Shown here: in pieces, positions 36,301-49,270 of the stretch
Layout of the letters: each line of letters opens with the position of its first letter
How positions within the stretch are numbered: the stretch's first letter is position 1
Source of the DNA: Eopsaltria australis
Lineage: Eukaryota; Chordata; Aves; Passeriformes; Petroicidae
Assembly (NCBI GenBank): GCA_034509425.1
Contig: JAVTVJ010000001.1
Span: forward strand, 9,142,001-9,206,000
DNA length: 64,000 bases
Reading direction: 5' to 3'
Notes under the pieces: model-generated
Seen by the model: only the letters and a program-made list of their open reading frames with translations
Told to the model about the DNA's origin: nothing
Database searches by the model: none
Program-made: the position numbers and the translations under genes

Positions 36301-39300
36301 AATTTAAAGATAAATTAACTTTTGCTTCTGAAGCATTCAAGTGGCATATTGAGAAGCACCACAGGAGAGTCCATGAAGAGATAAATTATTTTATGCAGAG
36401 GGAAGGGATTTGGTTACTGTACAGTTATGCAGAGGCTGAAACTAGATGGTAGGTGAAGGGAATGAAACAATACACTGCACAGCTGTGCATTGGCACCATC
36501 TATTGCACTGAGGGAGACACAGGGTTTAATCAGAAAAAATAGCATGTGGCCTTATAATGAAAGGCTGTGTTGTAAGTGGAAGGGGACCAGAAAATCTTAA
36601 AGCCACCATTTCCTAACCTTTGAACAGTTGACTTTGCACCCACAATGTTCTTTCATCGTTGTTGGTTTTGCATGTAGCACAATACAAAGCAGAAAGGGCT
36701 TTTATTATTAAACAGAAGTGACAACAGGATGGATATCTGTGGCACTGGGATGCACAGGAATGTAGTGGAGTCAGCAGTTCAGTGCATGATTGTTTAATCC
36801 AGGATTTGGGCAGTCTGCAGGCAGTAGTACAGCACTGCACAATCGATGTTCATCAGCTTGCAGATTAGACAGGAGCAGCTCAGGACTGCATCCCTGTATT
36901 TCCCCTCCTCTCCCAAATATTTTTTCCCATATTCTACCAGTTGTACCACTGCAAATCAGGTTAATACATGAAGATGAAACATTTTGCTTGTATCTCAATA
37001 CACTGTTCAAGAGGCAAGCAGAGTATACACTGACTTCAGCATATGGCTTCCACCACATGCTTTGTGCTCTTGCAGAACCGTTTTCGTGTGAGACTAGGGT
37101 GAAATGTTAACATGAGGACAGTAAAGAAACAAGTTGACTTTTGGTGCTTAGAAGCAGTAATAGATGCTTGCCTCACTATGAACTTTGTGTAACTCAAGTT
37201 TAACCTTTGCATGCTTGTGTAGAATAAGAGATAGATTAGTTTTGCAGGAGAACTGAAGGTTAAAAAAAGAGAAAGGCTTTAAATCCCAGAGGCATAGAGA
37301 AGAAGCCAGAGGTCTGATTGCATTGTGTCAGATGGCAGTTGTTCTCCTCTTTGAAGCAGCCCTGATACATACAGGATATTGGAACACCGTGGTGTTACAG
37401 CCTCCTCTATTCTGTGAACCCACAGAAAATGTTCTAGAGAAGCGGGAGATCCTTGGCAAATTTCAGCCTACAGTAATATCTGCAGTTTCTTAGTCTTTTT
37501 TTTAATGTTTGCTTTCAGGCGGTGTAAGACTGGTACCACAGCCAGAGGAAGCTGTGCCATGCTCAGCCTTCTGGTCCTGCCTCTGCATCACCTCCTTTCT
37601 TGCATCCCATCAAAAGATAAAAGGACATGGGGGTGGGAATCAAAAGCCCACATGGGCAGACAGATCTGCTGCCCTAGTAATTGCCTGGTGGCAAGACAAG
37701 TTTATGATGACTTAAGCCCTGGAGCCACAATTGCTTTGTGGACTATCATTAAGTGGTATAAACCACCAGGTCTCTACAGATCATGGGATGAAAATGGCTC
37801 TAATGGATGGGTCAGAAACATTAATGAAGAAAATTTATAAATAAATTTACATTAATTAAGTACGCTCAGGGTGATAGGTAAATGCAAGTAAGAGGAACTT
37901 CAGAATTAGGGGTACACAGACAAAACCAAAGCAGTGGCCCTTCTGTATGCCCCAATTTACCTCTCTGCCAGGACTGGGGACACAAATCCAGCACAAAACC
38001 CTACACTCTTCTCAATGTTATCCGAAGCCTGGTTTTAGAGTCTTGAGTCCAAGTCAGACCCTTCCTTCAAGGTGCACGTTTGTTTGCGTTTGGAGGCATG
38101 AGGAGACCCTAATATGTTGAGGTGTGTAGACTGTGATGTATGTTGAAGTCTTTCTGGCCCCTAAAAGCAGTGTAAGGCCCTGAAAAGAGCAAGAATGTAA
38201 GGTTATGCAGCATAAACCAGTCCAAAACACAGCTGCTTTGATTCTGCCATCCCTTCTGACCCCAGCTGTATATTCCCTCCCTTCCTTTTCTTGCTGCTGC
38301 TTGTAAGGTCATAGCATGAGAGCTGAACTAACTGAATACTTCTGAAGCCTTTTTCTTTACTTTTATACAGTTAGTTTCATCTCCCCAAACAAGCTCTTAA
38401 TGTAGCAGAGTGGGTATGAATCCTGGTGCAAGGGAGTGGGCAGGATCACTGTTGGGGCAGAGCTGATGGATGCCATGCTGGGATGGAGCACAGCTGACTT
38501 GGATCAACCTCATCTACTAAGGGATCACATCTTCATTAAATATTCTGAGTGCTTAATGTTATTTCAGGCCCGGCAGAAGTGAGCTATATATAGCCCTTGA
38601 TTACAGACTATGCCTAAATAATTGTCTAGTTCAATGACATGCCTAGAAAACTCTATCACTCCCATTGATCCAGAATGAAAAGACCCTCAGATCTTGCCTC
38701 CAACTTCCAAAGCAGCCCTTGCAGTGTTTGTTGTTGCTTGCAAGTATTAATGCTTATAACAACTTTGAGCCTTTTCTACTCCTCATGTGGGGTCCTAAGA
38801 GGCTGTGGTGCAAGTATATGGTGTGCTTGTACTACAGGGATTGTGCAAATTAAAACTAATTCCAGGGAGGTGGGGAGAATTAAAGAAAAAGGAGGCAATG
38901 AAGAACTAGTTGAGGAAAGAACACAAAAAAATAATCCAAGCCATCTTTATAGATCAATCAGTATATTTGCAGCTACTGTTGAGAGATGAGTTATTGAATG
39001 ATACCTGTTTTCACCCTGGCCATAGATTTCAGAAATGCATGAAAGTACAATTATCTTCACCCAAGTGGCAAACATTTGGACAGTTTTCAAATCCAAGCGT
39101 TGTTTATGAATTGATTTTTGCCTCCTTAAGTTCAGTTCAGCTATTCTTGCAGCATACCAAGTGCCCTGACCAACCTGATAGATCACACAGGGGTTACGTT
39201 TTACATCTGGAATCCTGCAGCACTCAACCTGGAGAGATGCTTTCAGACAACAGCACTTGGAGTGGGAAGAAAAACAGCAGCCACAGGAACATGTACCCAT

Positions 39301-39645
39301 CTTCCCTGTAAATATAAACAAAAGGCTGTGTCCTTTAAGGGCAGTCCTTTGTTACTGTGCAGATAACTCTAGGACTGCTTCTGTGTTTTTACTGTTTGTT
39401 AGTAGCATAAGTTTGAGGGTAACAGGGACTCAACATTTTCTTCTAGGCCAAATCCTATGGTCAGATCTGAGTTTTAACTTGTGCAAACTGAATGCGAAGA
39501 CTGCAGGGATTTGACTGCATACAGCCTTTTACAGTTCTATTGGCTGTAAAATTGTTTATTATAAGGACTTCTTCAGTCTCTGAAGAACCTGTGCTGGCCC
39601 CTGTCAGGGACAGAACATGCATTAGGTTGGTGGAGTAATGTGGTA
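36301..39645. other. Unique sequence, no gene seen
   Basis: Nothing recognised. A perfect 12-bp palindrome GCTATATATAGC lies at about 38583-38594, and could be read as a TATA element on either strand, with no other promoter support. Frames of 111 and 133 codons (37505-37840, 38910-39311) are unrecognised. Confidence 0.55.
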
Positions 39646-39940
39646 ATGCAAATTCTTCATATTCCATCAAGGGAGCATATACTCTGCAGTCCCAAATGCT
39701 TCTTGGCAAAACAGACTGGCAGCATTGATCTCTGGCAAGATGGCAATGCTCTTATTTCTTCCAGAAGGCAAGAACTAAACTACCTCCCCTCCCCTCTGGG
39801 AAAGACTATAAATAGAAGTCTGCTGGGATCCCAATCTCACATTCACAGAGGCAGCTGCCATCTGGGATTGCAGTTGACCCTCTGTCCCTTCTTCATCTTC
39901 TCGCTTCCTTCTTTAATGGTATTTGTGTGATTTTGAGGTG
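39646..39940 (+). promoter_or_regulatory. Possible promoter with leader exon (weak)
   Basis: The sequence shows an octamer ATGCAAAT (39646-39653), a good TATA box TATAAATA (39807-39814), and about 125 bases further on a consensus-like splice donor, TTTTGAG|GTGAGC, with the cut after 39937. If transcription started about 30 bases after the TATA box, the first exon would be about 100 bases. It would be non-coding, since its only late ATG (39917) meets a stop after four codons. No downstream exon is recognised. Each element is common by chance, so this is a hint only. Confidence 0.2.
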
Positions 39941-42900
39941 AGCTGGTCCAGGGAATTAAACCAACTGAAAAGTAATTGTAGGAAAAGAAGAGTCTGGTGC
40001 TTGCACATATTGCACATTGCTTCTTCCACATTTCTGGCTACTCACAGAGAAGCTGACTACCTTCAACAAGACTTTCTGAAGTGCTGGGCAACAAAATAAA
40101 GAGCATGTGAAGTGACTTAGGGATTTAAGCTTAATCCACGTCTGTGGAGTAAACTGCCAAAGAAAGACACATATTCAAACTGGAAAATAGAAATCATATG
40201 CTACTTACTAACTGCAGTCACAGTTACTATTTCTGTACTGCCAAACCCTAAAAAGAATGAAACTTTGTAGGTTAAATTAATGGAAACCAAGACAGACAGC
40301 AAAACATGTAGCTCAGAACTACCAAGCAATACTTAACTTAAGGATCACCCTGAACTCATGAACCCTTGCCGTATCTCCGCTTTCCTGAGAAAGTGCTGCG
40401 TTTCTGTACAGGAGGGAGTGTGTCCTCAGGGAGGGGCACAACTTAAACAAGAGCAGGAACACAGTTTGGGAAATCAGCACTGCAACAGATGTAGCCAACT
40501 ATGAAGATATATCTGTTGCATAATTTTCCCCAAAGTTGGTGCCCAATAAATCTGCAGGAGTATATTTTTTAACTGACCGCTACTGCATGTGTTGGAAGAA
40601 ACCCTTACTAAAGATGCCCCTGGTGCCATGTATTTTGCTGGAGGGACCAAGTGACATCTGCTTTATCAAGATGCAGGAAATGCCATTTCCTGTCTAGTCA
40701 GGGGCACCAAGCCAAATACTGGTCTCAGTTGTCAGCCACTCAATTATTTGATTATGGATGTACAGCCAGCTTGTGTTTGTAGGTCATCTTCCAGCTAGAC
40801 TGCAGAGATTACATATACATTTGACAGTCAATGCTGGGCTCATTTTCAGTTTAAAACCATTACTTATTAACACAGAAGGCTGGCCTCATGAAAGTGAATT
40901 GTTCTCAACTCCCCTGCTGTTCAAAAATTTGATGTGCACTGATGAGTTTGCTCAGGTCCTCATTCTGTGGTTTTTGCAGAGAGAAGAATCAGTTTCTTAT
41001 TCTCAGTAAGATGAAATAAGTAATATTTTTCCCCCTATATCCCAAAATAAATTAAGGTTTTCTGGCAGTGGTGCTCATTTCACCCCTTGGTTTTGAGAAA
41101 CGCTATTCATCCTGAGAAAACAACTCCCTGTCTGTTGGCTTGAGGATCCAGCTGCTTGTCATGTTAAACCATGTGGAGGCTGCATCTGAGTCCATCTGTA
41201 TTGCCAGGATCAGTGCCCCAGGGACTCGGCACAAAAACACTTTGATCCCTCCCAGTGACAGGGTTTTGCTAACAAGCCTCCAGACATTTCAGTTGGTATG
41301 TCATCACCCTTGCTAAACTAGAACAGAAGGATGAAACAAAAGTATCTCCAAAGACCTTTAATAACAATCAGTCGAAGGGGAATGAGTAAAACATCCCAGG
41401 TGAGACACTTCTGTAAAAAGCATTAACATTGGCCATATGACTGTAACGAGGACGGAGAGGCTTTTTTCCCCACCTTTTTTCTTTTTTCTTGTCCTTTTCT
41501 TCAGAGATAAAAGAGAGGACGGGAGCTATGGACTGTGAATTGCAGGGAACAAAGTCCTTAACATCCTTTAAATAGCTTGATAGGGTCAAAGTCAGGCAAA
41601 AAGTCTAAAGCGCATAGAAGAGAGAATGAACCTGAAAAGTCCTAATATGTTTTATACTGAGTGGCCCCCCTGCAAATTGCACCTCTTAATGATGGCCTGA
41701 TTAGTCAAATCTTTCACACACCTAACAGCAACTAAGGTACAAACCTCCTGTACACGGTGAGAGGATTTATGTTTTTAATTCCCACCATTATAGAGCTGCA
41801 ATATACCCCATTGCTTTTACCTTTTAAAATCCAGACTGCATGTGCAGCGAGCATGTGATTTGTGCAGCCAGAGTTAGGGATGAGCGCTTCAAAATAGCAA
41901 TCACCTGATACTCCTGCATGAGGGCAATAAGTAGGAAGTTAAGTAATACCTTGCGTTGATGAAGCACTCTGGTCAGTGAATAACTTCCAGTAGAGTTGAA
42001 TTTTGTGCTAGACATTTGAGACCTAGGATTTTTACAATCTAAGTGCATTACTTGAGCAGAAAGAAGATTGTCAACATGTATGTGATTAGTATTAGCAGAG
42101 CAACTTTCAATAGATCACGTAAATGAAGCAAGGAGGGCAGCAAGGCCAAAATCCTTGTCTTAATTAACAGAAAGCATACTTTGTAGATGATTTCACTGCT
42201 TAAAGAAAAAGAACTGTGAAGGAGAGCATTAAAATGCAAGGTTTTATCTAACATGCCCAGCCACGTTCCTCCCCCTTCTGCAGAATAATTTTGCAGAAAA
42301 CAGACAATTTTATCTGGAAGCCCAACTCTGCATCCAAAGGCATCGGAAGTTTTGCCACTTGGAGAATGGAACATTGTGCAGTCAAAAAATGATCTAACAT
42401 GACCTAATGGAGTTGAAACATTTAAGTAGCTCATCAGCTAGGCTATGATTCTTTAAACATATGGTATTAGAAGTACGTATTTCTGAAAAAGAGTACCTAC
42501 AAGTCTAGGAAATCAAGGCACAGGTATGTTTTCAACAGTGTGATAGGGTTGATCAGTTCATCTTGTCAAGCACCATTCAATAGTTATCATGACTACTTAT
42601 TATTAATAATGTTGTTCTACTTTGTGAGCATCAGAATACACGTAAACCAAGCTTTAGTTAATTTGTCTTTGAGTTTCTGGAAATGTACCTTTCACCTCTT
42701 TTTCCAAGATTTTTATTTGAGAAGTTATTTTATTCTTTTTAAACAGCAAGCAACCAAGCAACCCACCGATCTCTTTCCTCCTTATCCTCATCAATTTTTT
42801 TCCCCCTCAAGATCACCAAAATATTTCTATCTCCCTTTTTGTTGCAATATGGAACTGCAGAAGAGAGAAAACTCCTTGAAGCACTTACTCATCCTTACCA

Positions 42901-45471
42901 TGCAGGGCAAAAGGAGTACATGTTTCTCCTGACACTCACTGGTTTGGCTCCTCTATGGTCTCATTACCATTCCTTTTTACATCCAGAGCATCTCTGTGTT
43001 TTCAAGCTGGGTAATGTTTGCATTATGGTTGAAACAACCCAGAAAAGTTGGATTGCTTGTATCATGTATTTCTTAGTGAATGGCACCCTAAGAAACATTT
43101 TCCTGCCAGAGCTCCCAGCTGTCCTCTTGACAGAAACTCTTGTGGCAATGAGTGCAAATAGCTCAGTAAGTGGTTCTAGGGTAAACGTGAAAACTCTCCC
43201 CCATGCCAAAGGGAGATTTCTCGGGAGCATTTCACAATGTCACTCTCCACAAACATCAAGCCATGCCTGATGGCAACCAGGCTGACATTGCCTCGGTATT
43301 CCTCTTCTCTTGAGAGTACTTTGACAGACTGTTTAGTTGTGGGTTTTTTTTTCTTTAATTTAATGGCAGCTTTGCAGGGTTCATTTATGTTAGCTAAGTA
43401 GCAATGTGCCCACTAGTATGTTGGCCAGTCTTTCCTGCATTGGCTCTGCTGCTGTGCTTATGGTGCACCCTGATCAGAGTTTGCTTCCTTGTGGTTTTAT
43501 TTTGTACATTTTCACTTAGGAATACAGGTACATATAAATCATGTCAAGATTCCTGAAGATATTGTATCATCCTGGCCTGTCTTTTTGAGCTATAAAGCAA
43601 AACAACATCATTATATGCTGCCCCCCTCCATAAGTAAGGTGATTCAACTTCAGAAAACATCTGAAATATATCAATCACATTACTGAGTTGTCCAATATTG
43701 TTTTACAGCTAAAGAAGAAAAAAAATGCACCTAAGAAGTCAGATTGATGTCTCAAATGACCTTCAAAAAGATCCTGGTGACATGCAGTCAAAGAGAAGAG
43801 AGAGACAGTTAATTTTTCCTTGCAGGTGAACCTCATCTTTTGGCATGCATTGAGCAATACCTGCTCACTCAAAGACTCCTGAGCTCATTTTCAAAGATTA
43901 TGGATGGATTTTTTAGTTCCCTCCTACTTGTTCTAGCCTAGTGTCACAACCATCAAACAGCTCTGGCACAAGCAGAAAGCAAGAGCCAAGGGGGTTCTCT
44001 CCTCTGTGTCTCTAATTTGTGTAGATTGATGCCTTTTATCTCTTGGTCTGAACCCTGAAGAGACACCTTGGACTTGCTCAGTATTAGCTGAGGAACACCT
44101 GCCTACTTTCCTGTTCTTCAAATTGTATGATATGCATTAGGTTTCCTTCTTTCAGTGAATGAAACAGAACTTGGTAGCTTACTGCCTGTCTGTGAAGTCT
44201 TTCAGCAGTAAGTCACTGCTTTACTTCCTCCCTTAGGTTCGGATGGGTGCTGCTATGTTTCTGATCATGGTTTTGCAGGAATCAAACTTTTTTTTAAAAC
44301 TGGCTGTTCTGGAGACTGTGCATCCTTTGGATTCTTTGGTAACTAGTTGTGTTTATAGACAGTAGCTGTGTCAGCCGAAATACCAGACATTAATAACTGC
44401 AGAGAATTTGTATTTAACTAAAAAATCCCATTTTATGTGAGCCCAAAAAGCCTTTTTCTTCTTTCCCCTGAAGTACTGTGCGTGTTCTCATTCTACGTCT
44501 ATCCCTGAGAGAATCTAAATTTACTCTTTCCTGGCTTTTGAGAAACACACAGCAAGACACCAGTTATTGGTGGGTAAGAAAGCTCTGAAATGAGGGAAGA
44601 GATAGAAGCTTACAAAAGAAAGCTCCGTGTCTGTATTTACTTGTTTGCAACAGCAGCCTGCAGTGTCCCTGGGGGTGCAGTGACAAAGCTGAGCGCAGGA
44701 AGTGCTCTGTGCTGTGGGTGAGCTGGGTGCGAGTCAGCTGTCACATGAAAGCCACACAATTCATCACACATTTGTTACTCTGACTGCGCCATCACACGAA
44801 TGGTGCTGCTGTGTTCCTTCGGAATGGGAATGTGGTCACGGCCGCCCAGGGCAAAGCTCAGCACCCCGTGTGTGTGGGGGGATATGCATGGGAGGAACTA
44901 GGGTCTGGCACGTATTTTTTGCTATCCACATGGCCTTTATGAGGAACTTTAACACCGGTGTGTGCCAACTTCTTCTTTGAGACTCCTTTCTTCTGCCGCA
45001 GTGGTGCGAGGACAGACCCTCATTTACACAGAAACCTCTGTGAGCAGCAGGGCCTAACTTTTATAATGGAAGTACCTGCAGACAAGGAAAAAGGAGTTCT
45101 GCTTTTAAGCTTTTGTGTCACCTAGGCTTTATTCCTCAAAGGCCTTCTCCTGTCAATAAGAACAAAACCCTACACGCAAATGGCTATTTCTGCCACCATC
45201 CCTAGAGGTGACATCTCCTCTGTCTGTTCCTGCCTCGGGATGCAGGGGCTGCTGAGAGCACGTCATCCTCACGAGAAGTGCAAGAGCTGCCTTGACCTGC
45301 TGGGCTGGTTACCTGCTTGGGAGGACATGCCAATGGAGAAGTTCTATGGAAGAGAGATTCTGAGAGTCAAACTTTTTCTTCTTTTTCATAATGGCTCAAT
45401 CTAACTGAAGAGCTGTAATTATTACAGATTTTGCAAACATCACTACATTTTTCTGAACTTGTGTCAAGTGG
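39941..45471. other. Unique sequence, no gene seen
   Basis: No gene or repeat family is recognised. Frames of 128-143 codons at 42048-42434, 42540-42932 and 42839-43270 overlap or lie in AT- and T-rich sequence and look like chance. Confidence 0.55.
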
Positions 45472-45632
45472 CACTTTTTTTTAATCATTTTTTCTTTTCT
45501 GATTTTCCCCTTCAGTTTTCTTTTTCTTTCTTTTTGTTTTTCTTTCTCCTTTTGTCCTCTTTTTCTTTCCTTTTGTTTTTCTTTTTATCTTTTATCCTTT
45601 TTCTTTGTTTTTATTCCTTTTATTTCTTTTCA
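45472..45632. repeat. T/C-rich low-complexity tract
   Basis: About 160 bases dominated by TTTTCTTTC-like pyrimidine units with few interruptions. The Phe/Leu/Ser-rich frame across it reflects composition only. Confidence 0.9.
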
Positions 45633-48354
45633 TTGAGGGAAAGCTGGTTGTGTTCTTCTTGCTCTCCAGTCATATTAGGACAGTGACACAAAACTCAACA
45701 CCCTTCTTTTTCTTTCTTTCAGGCAGTTGACCCCAAATCTTCTGCTTCTAAAGCCTTATTAGTTTACTCTGCTTTAACTCTGTTGGTATAAGAACTCCCT
45801 TTCCCAAAAATGTGGGCATAGATATATGAGATAAAGGTCCTACACAATTTTTGAGTGCATCTCTAGTGGCATTACTAACTACAGGTGAATCCTGTATAAT
45901 AGCTAAGTAGTTGGTGGTGGGGGTAGCAGAAAAGCCTAAGGGATAGAGCAAGGATATCAAGATTGTAACTGGCCATGTTGGGATTTTACTAGCAGAACCA
46001 CCTCAAGTACAGGATGTGAAAGTTGTAGTGATATAACATGCTTCACCTCCAGCAATTCCAGCAAGATACAGAACTCAAGGCTGTTGCAGCTCCAAGCATT
46101 GTGGAGTGACAGGTTGGGTGTGCTGCAGCAATGTCCACCTCAGGACACCATTGGCTGTTCCCGAGAGCACAGCAGTGCTCACCTGAAATATCAGTGATGA
46201 CAACATCAGACACAGCACGAAGTTAATGAGAGCATGTGGAGTTGGAGACAGAGAAATACTGATGTCAATTTATAACTAAAGCTGAATCCAAACACAGAAG
46301 CTATTCCTATATGCTGGAAATACCAATCACATTACAATTATAAATAAATGAAATATAAATAAATGAAATATAAATAAATGAAATATAAATACATTAAAGA
46401 GGTCTCTGTTGTCAATGGCACAGGTGCAGACAGGGAAAGACATAAAACTGATTTACTCTCTTGCCCCTATGGGAACTGCTCTATTGGTATGAAAGATTTA
46501 ACTGCATTTAGATTGAAGAAACTGTGCTGGTTTTAGTCCATTATAGCTAAAGAGCCTGTTATACTAGTGTAGATGAAGACTTGGGATTAAGACATGCTGA
46601 GGGACAGAACATCACTTGCATTCTCACTGTAGTTAACAAAAAACATACACAGAAATGAAAGGCTGTGCATTAATAATTTCCATTAATTTACTATGTCAAG
46701 CACTGACTAGAAAGTCATTATATTTCCACTGTACGTCGCTGTAGCGTAAAAAGTTCATAAGCCATTAGGATAATGATTTCTACCATTACTTGTCAGTAAA
46801 GTGTGAAAATATTTTTTTATCATCCATTTACATTAATTTCAGCATGCATGCGTTTTGTCAAAAACACAGACTTTTTGAAATGATTGCTTCCCATTGATTA
46901 ATGTAGCCAGAAGTTTCTTGATTTGCCAAATGTCACAGAACATTTTATTAATGGTGCCTGTTTTGTGTATAAAGCTTTGCATCAGAAGGCGTTTCATCTA
47001 TTAATTAGTAAAGATTCGAAATACTCAGTTAAACAAGAAAATATTTCTAGTGTGGTTGCTGTACTGAGGACTCCATTCCTAATGCATACCAGTAGGGATC
47101 TTTTGCCTTGGGATAAGTGAAAATTGTGACTCTTAGAGACTGAGTTTATGTAGTCCCTAAGGTAAAGAACCATTTTGATACAGTGAGCCATCTGTATACC
47201 ATACAATTTTAAAATGATCTTCATCTTTTTTTGAGAAGGAACTAGCCCTGCCACGCTTACATCCATTCAGGACTGGATGTCAAAATCCACAGGTAAACTT
47301 CAGTCCAGGTATAAGGAGATGATGTTCACATAGCTCACCCTTTAAAACAGCACCTATCTGACAAAACTGGTTTTTGCTGGGAATTTTTGATTCTTCAACA
47401 CTAAAATTTTTCAAGGGAACAAGAAGGAATTTCTGGAAAGAAGAAGGCGCATCCTTAGAAAAGAAATACCCTGCACTAAAACAAGGGGTTTAAATTTTCA
47501 GGGTTTGACTTATCAATTAAAATCAGTAACACAAACCTCTGCCACCAGCTGTGTTGTGACAGTATTGACTCAGCTCTTCCTGCAGCAGCTCTGTTTTGCA
47601 GTTAGCGTGGTGGCTGAGACTCAACCTGATCCCCCATAAATGGAGACCCTCATTGCCAGTTATTGAGGCCTCTTTTTCATCCTAGCTTGAAATGTTTTCT
47701 TTCCTCCCTAAACAAGAAATGGGGGATATTTGAAACCTTCAATTGGAGGGAGTAAAAACATTTTCTGTTTACTCAATGTAACATAGAGCTGGGTTGAAAG
47801 CAACAATATTTGCCTCTATTCCTTTTGTTTTGCCTTTCTATGAACATTCAAGTGAAAAGGATTTTGTCCTCCACATTTGTAGAAAAACAATTTTAGCAAT
47901 TTATTTAAAAGTGCCCTTGGAAACCAAATATTATGTTTTGCCAAGGCAAGCACTGTTGCTCAAGGAGCTTGAATATGCACTCAGCTGGGTAATAGGAACA
48001 ACACCATGTGACTAATAAAATCAATGTCTGCTAAGTAATGTGGTTCAAACTGGAAATGTTTTCGATCAATCCAGGGGTATGCTTTTTTCCTGACTGAAGA
48101 ATAAAATAGAGCTAGTCTAATTGCAGATATTTTGCTATAGAAAAAGTTAATTTATATAAAGCAGGATATTAATAGACCTGAGTAGCTCACCATGAAGAAA
48201 ACATCTCTGATTTGATGCTATCTTAACTTTGTCAAAGTAACATTAGCCCTTGCCTTCATATAAAGTGTTCAATTAAGCCAATTTCTACCCTTAGTCCTGA
48301 CATGGCTTGTTGTTACAATGCACTTTGAGTACTGAAAGGCAGACTAACCTGTCA
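45633..48354. other. Unique sequence, no gene seen; possible conserved element
   Basis: No gene is recognised. The stretch from about 46665 to 47000 is AT-rich, repeat-free and dense in homeodomain-type cores. It includes TGATTAAT (46895-46902) and the palindrome GCATGCATGC (46842-46851). It is the part of the window that most looks like a conserved non-coding element, but conservation is not tested. Confidence 0.5.
46340..46391. repeat. 15-bp minisatellite, about 3.5 copies
   Basis: The unit ATAAATAAATGAAAT repeats at 46340, 46355 and 46370, with a partial fourth copy to 46391. The full copies are identical. Confidence 0.97.
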
Positions 48355-48600
48355 TTAAACATATCTGGGAAGAGATCTGGCATAATTATATGCTTTCTTA
48401 TTGCTGAAGTGATTGCTCAATATTAGCCCTGCAAATTGCCAGCAAACCATAAGGCATTGGGGCACTACAAATGTGGAAAGGGAGCCTGAAGGAGCAACAC
48501 TGATAGAGTGAAAGCGTTCAAAAGCTTCTTCAAAGTCAGGTGAGGGTATTTCATACCCAGGTATAGATGCCATGGTGGCTGAAGAAGAGGCATTCCTGAC
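48355..48600 (-). CDS. Candidate small ORF or coding exon (weak)
   Basis: Read on the minus strand, a T-rich tract (TTGTTTTTCTTTTTCTTGCC) is followed by TTGGTACAG|GTCAGG, a good splice-acceptor pattern with the exon starting at 48600. The frame stays open to a stop at 48355. An ATG at 48573-48571 sits in a perfect Kozak context, GCCACCATGG, and would give a 72-residue product starting MASIPGYEIPSPDFEEAFER. The first 25 or so residues look protein-like, acidic with aromatic residues; the rest does not. Possible splice donors inside the frame include GG|GTATGA, soon after the ATG. I recognise no family and see no partner exon. It may well be chance. Confidence 0.2.
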   Translation of the reverse strand, partial: VRNASSSATMASIPGYEIPSPDFEEAFERFHSISVAPSGSLSTFVVPQCLMVCWQFAGLILSNHFSNKKAYNYARSLPRYV

Positions 48601-49198
48601 CTGTACCAAGGCAAGAAAAAGAAAAACAAGTTAACAACATTCTGCTTTGATTCACTAAAAAACATCCAGAAATAATGTTTCTTCAGAGTATGGGTTTTTT
48701 TCATTTCTACTCATCCTTCATGCTAGTAAAATACACTAATTTTAGTCCAATTCCTCCATTTAAGGACTGCAGTTTTTATTCCCATGAAAGCAGATGGAGG
48801 GAAAATCTCCAGTGTGTAGAAAATAAAGCAAGCTGTCCAATTAAATCACCACACTGATTCCTAATTCCACTGTGGCCTGTCTGAGAAGGCCATTAGGAGC
48901 AAAAAACCTCTCTGAGGAACATTTTTCTGGCATTTCACACTCATGAGGAAGGTATCTGCAGGCAGCCAGGCATGCAGAGTGCCTGGAAAAGGGGAAGACA
49001 CTTAGGAAACTGAAGTTCTGCAGCACTCTGCAGCATTTCCTTGCAACACGGTAAGGACAAATAGAAATTATTAAATAGAGCAAGCAATCCCAAGAAGGAG
49101 CTGCTGTGATTCAGGTAAAACCTGAGAAGACACTCAGCATCAGGCCCCCACCTCTTTGGAGCCCTTCACTTACACAGGGCTGTGGGGTACCCAGCAGG
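48601..49198. other. Unique sequence, no gene seen
   Basis: Nothing recognised between the candidate exon and the 21-bp minisatellite. Confidence 0.6.
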
Positions 49199-49270
49199 CA
49201 GGCAGGCAGCAGTGGGGCACAGGCAGGCAGCAGTGGGGCACAGGCAGACAGCCATGGGGTGCAGGCAGGC
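49199..49270 (+). repeat. 21-bp minisatellite, three copies plus a partial
   Basis: The unit CAGGCAGGCAGCAGTGGGGC (plus a final A) occurs at 49199-49219 and 49220-49240 without a change. A diverged third copy follows at 49241-49261, then CAGGCAGGC. The unit itself contains GGCA sub-repeats. It is the most GC-rich short block in this part of the window. Confidence 0.95.
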
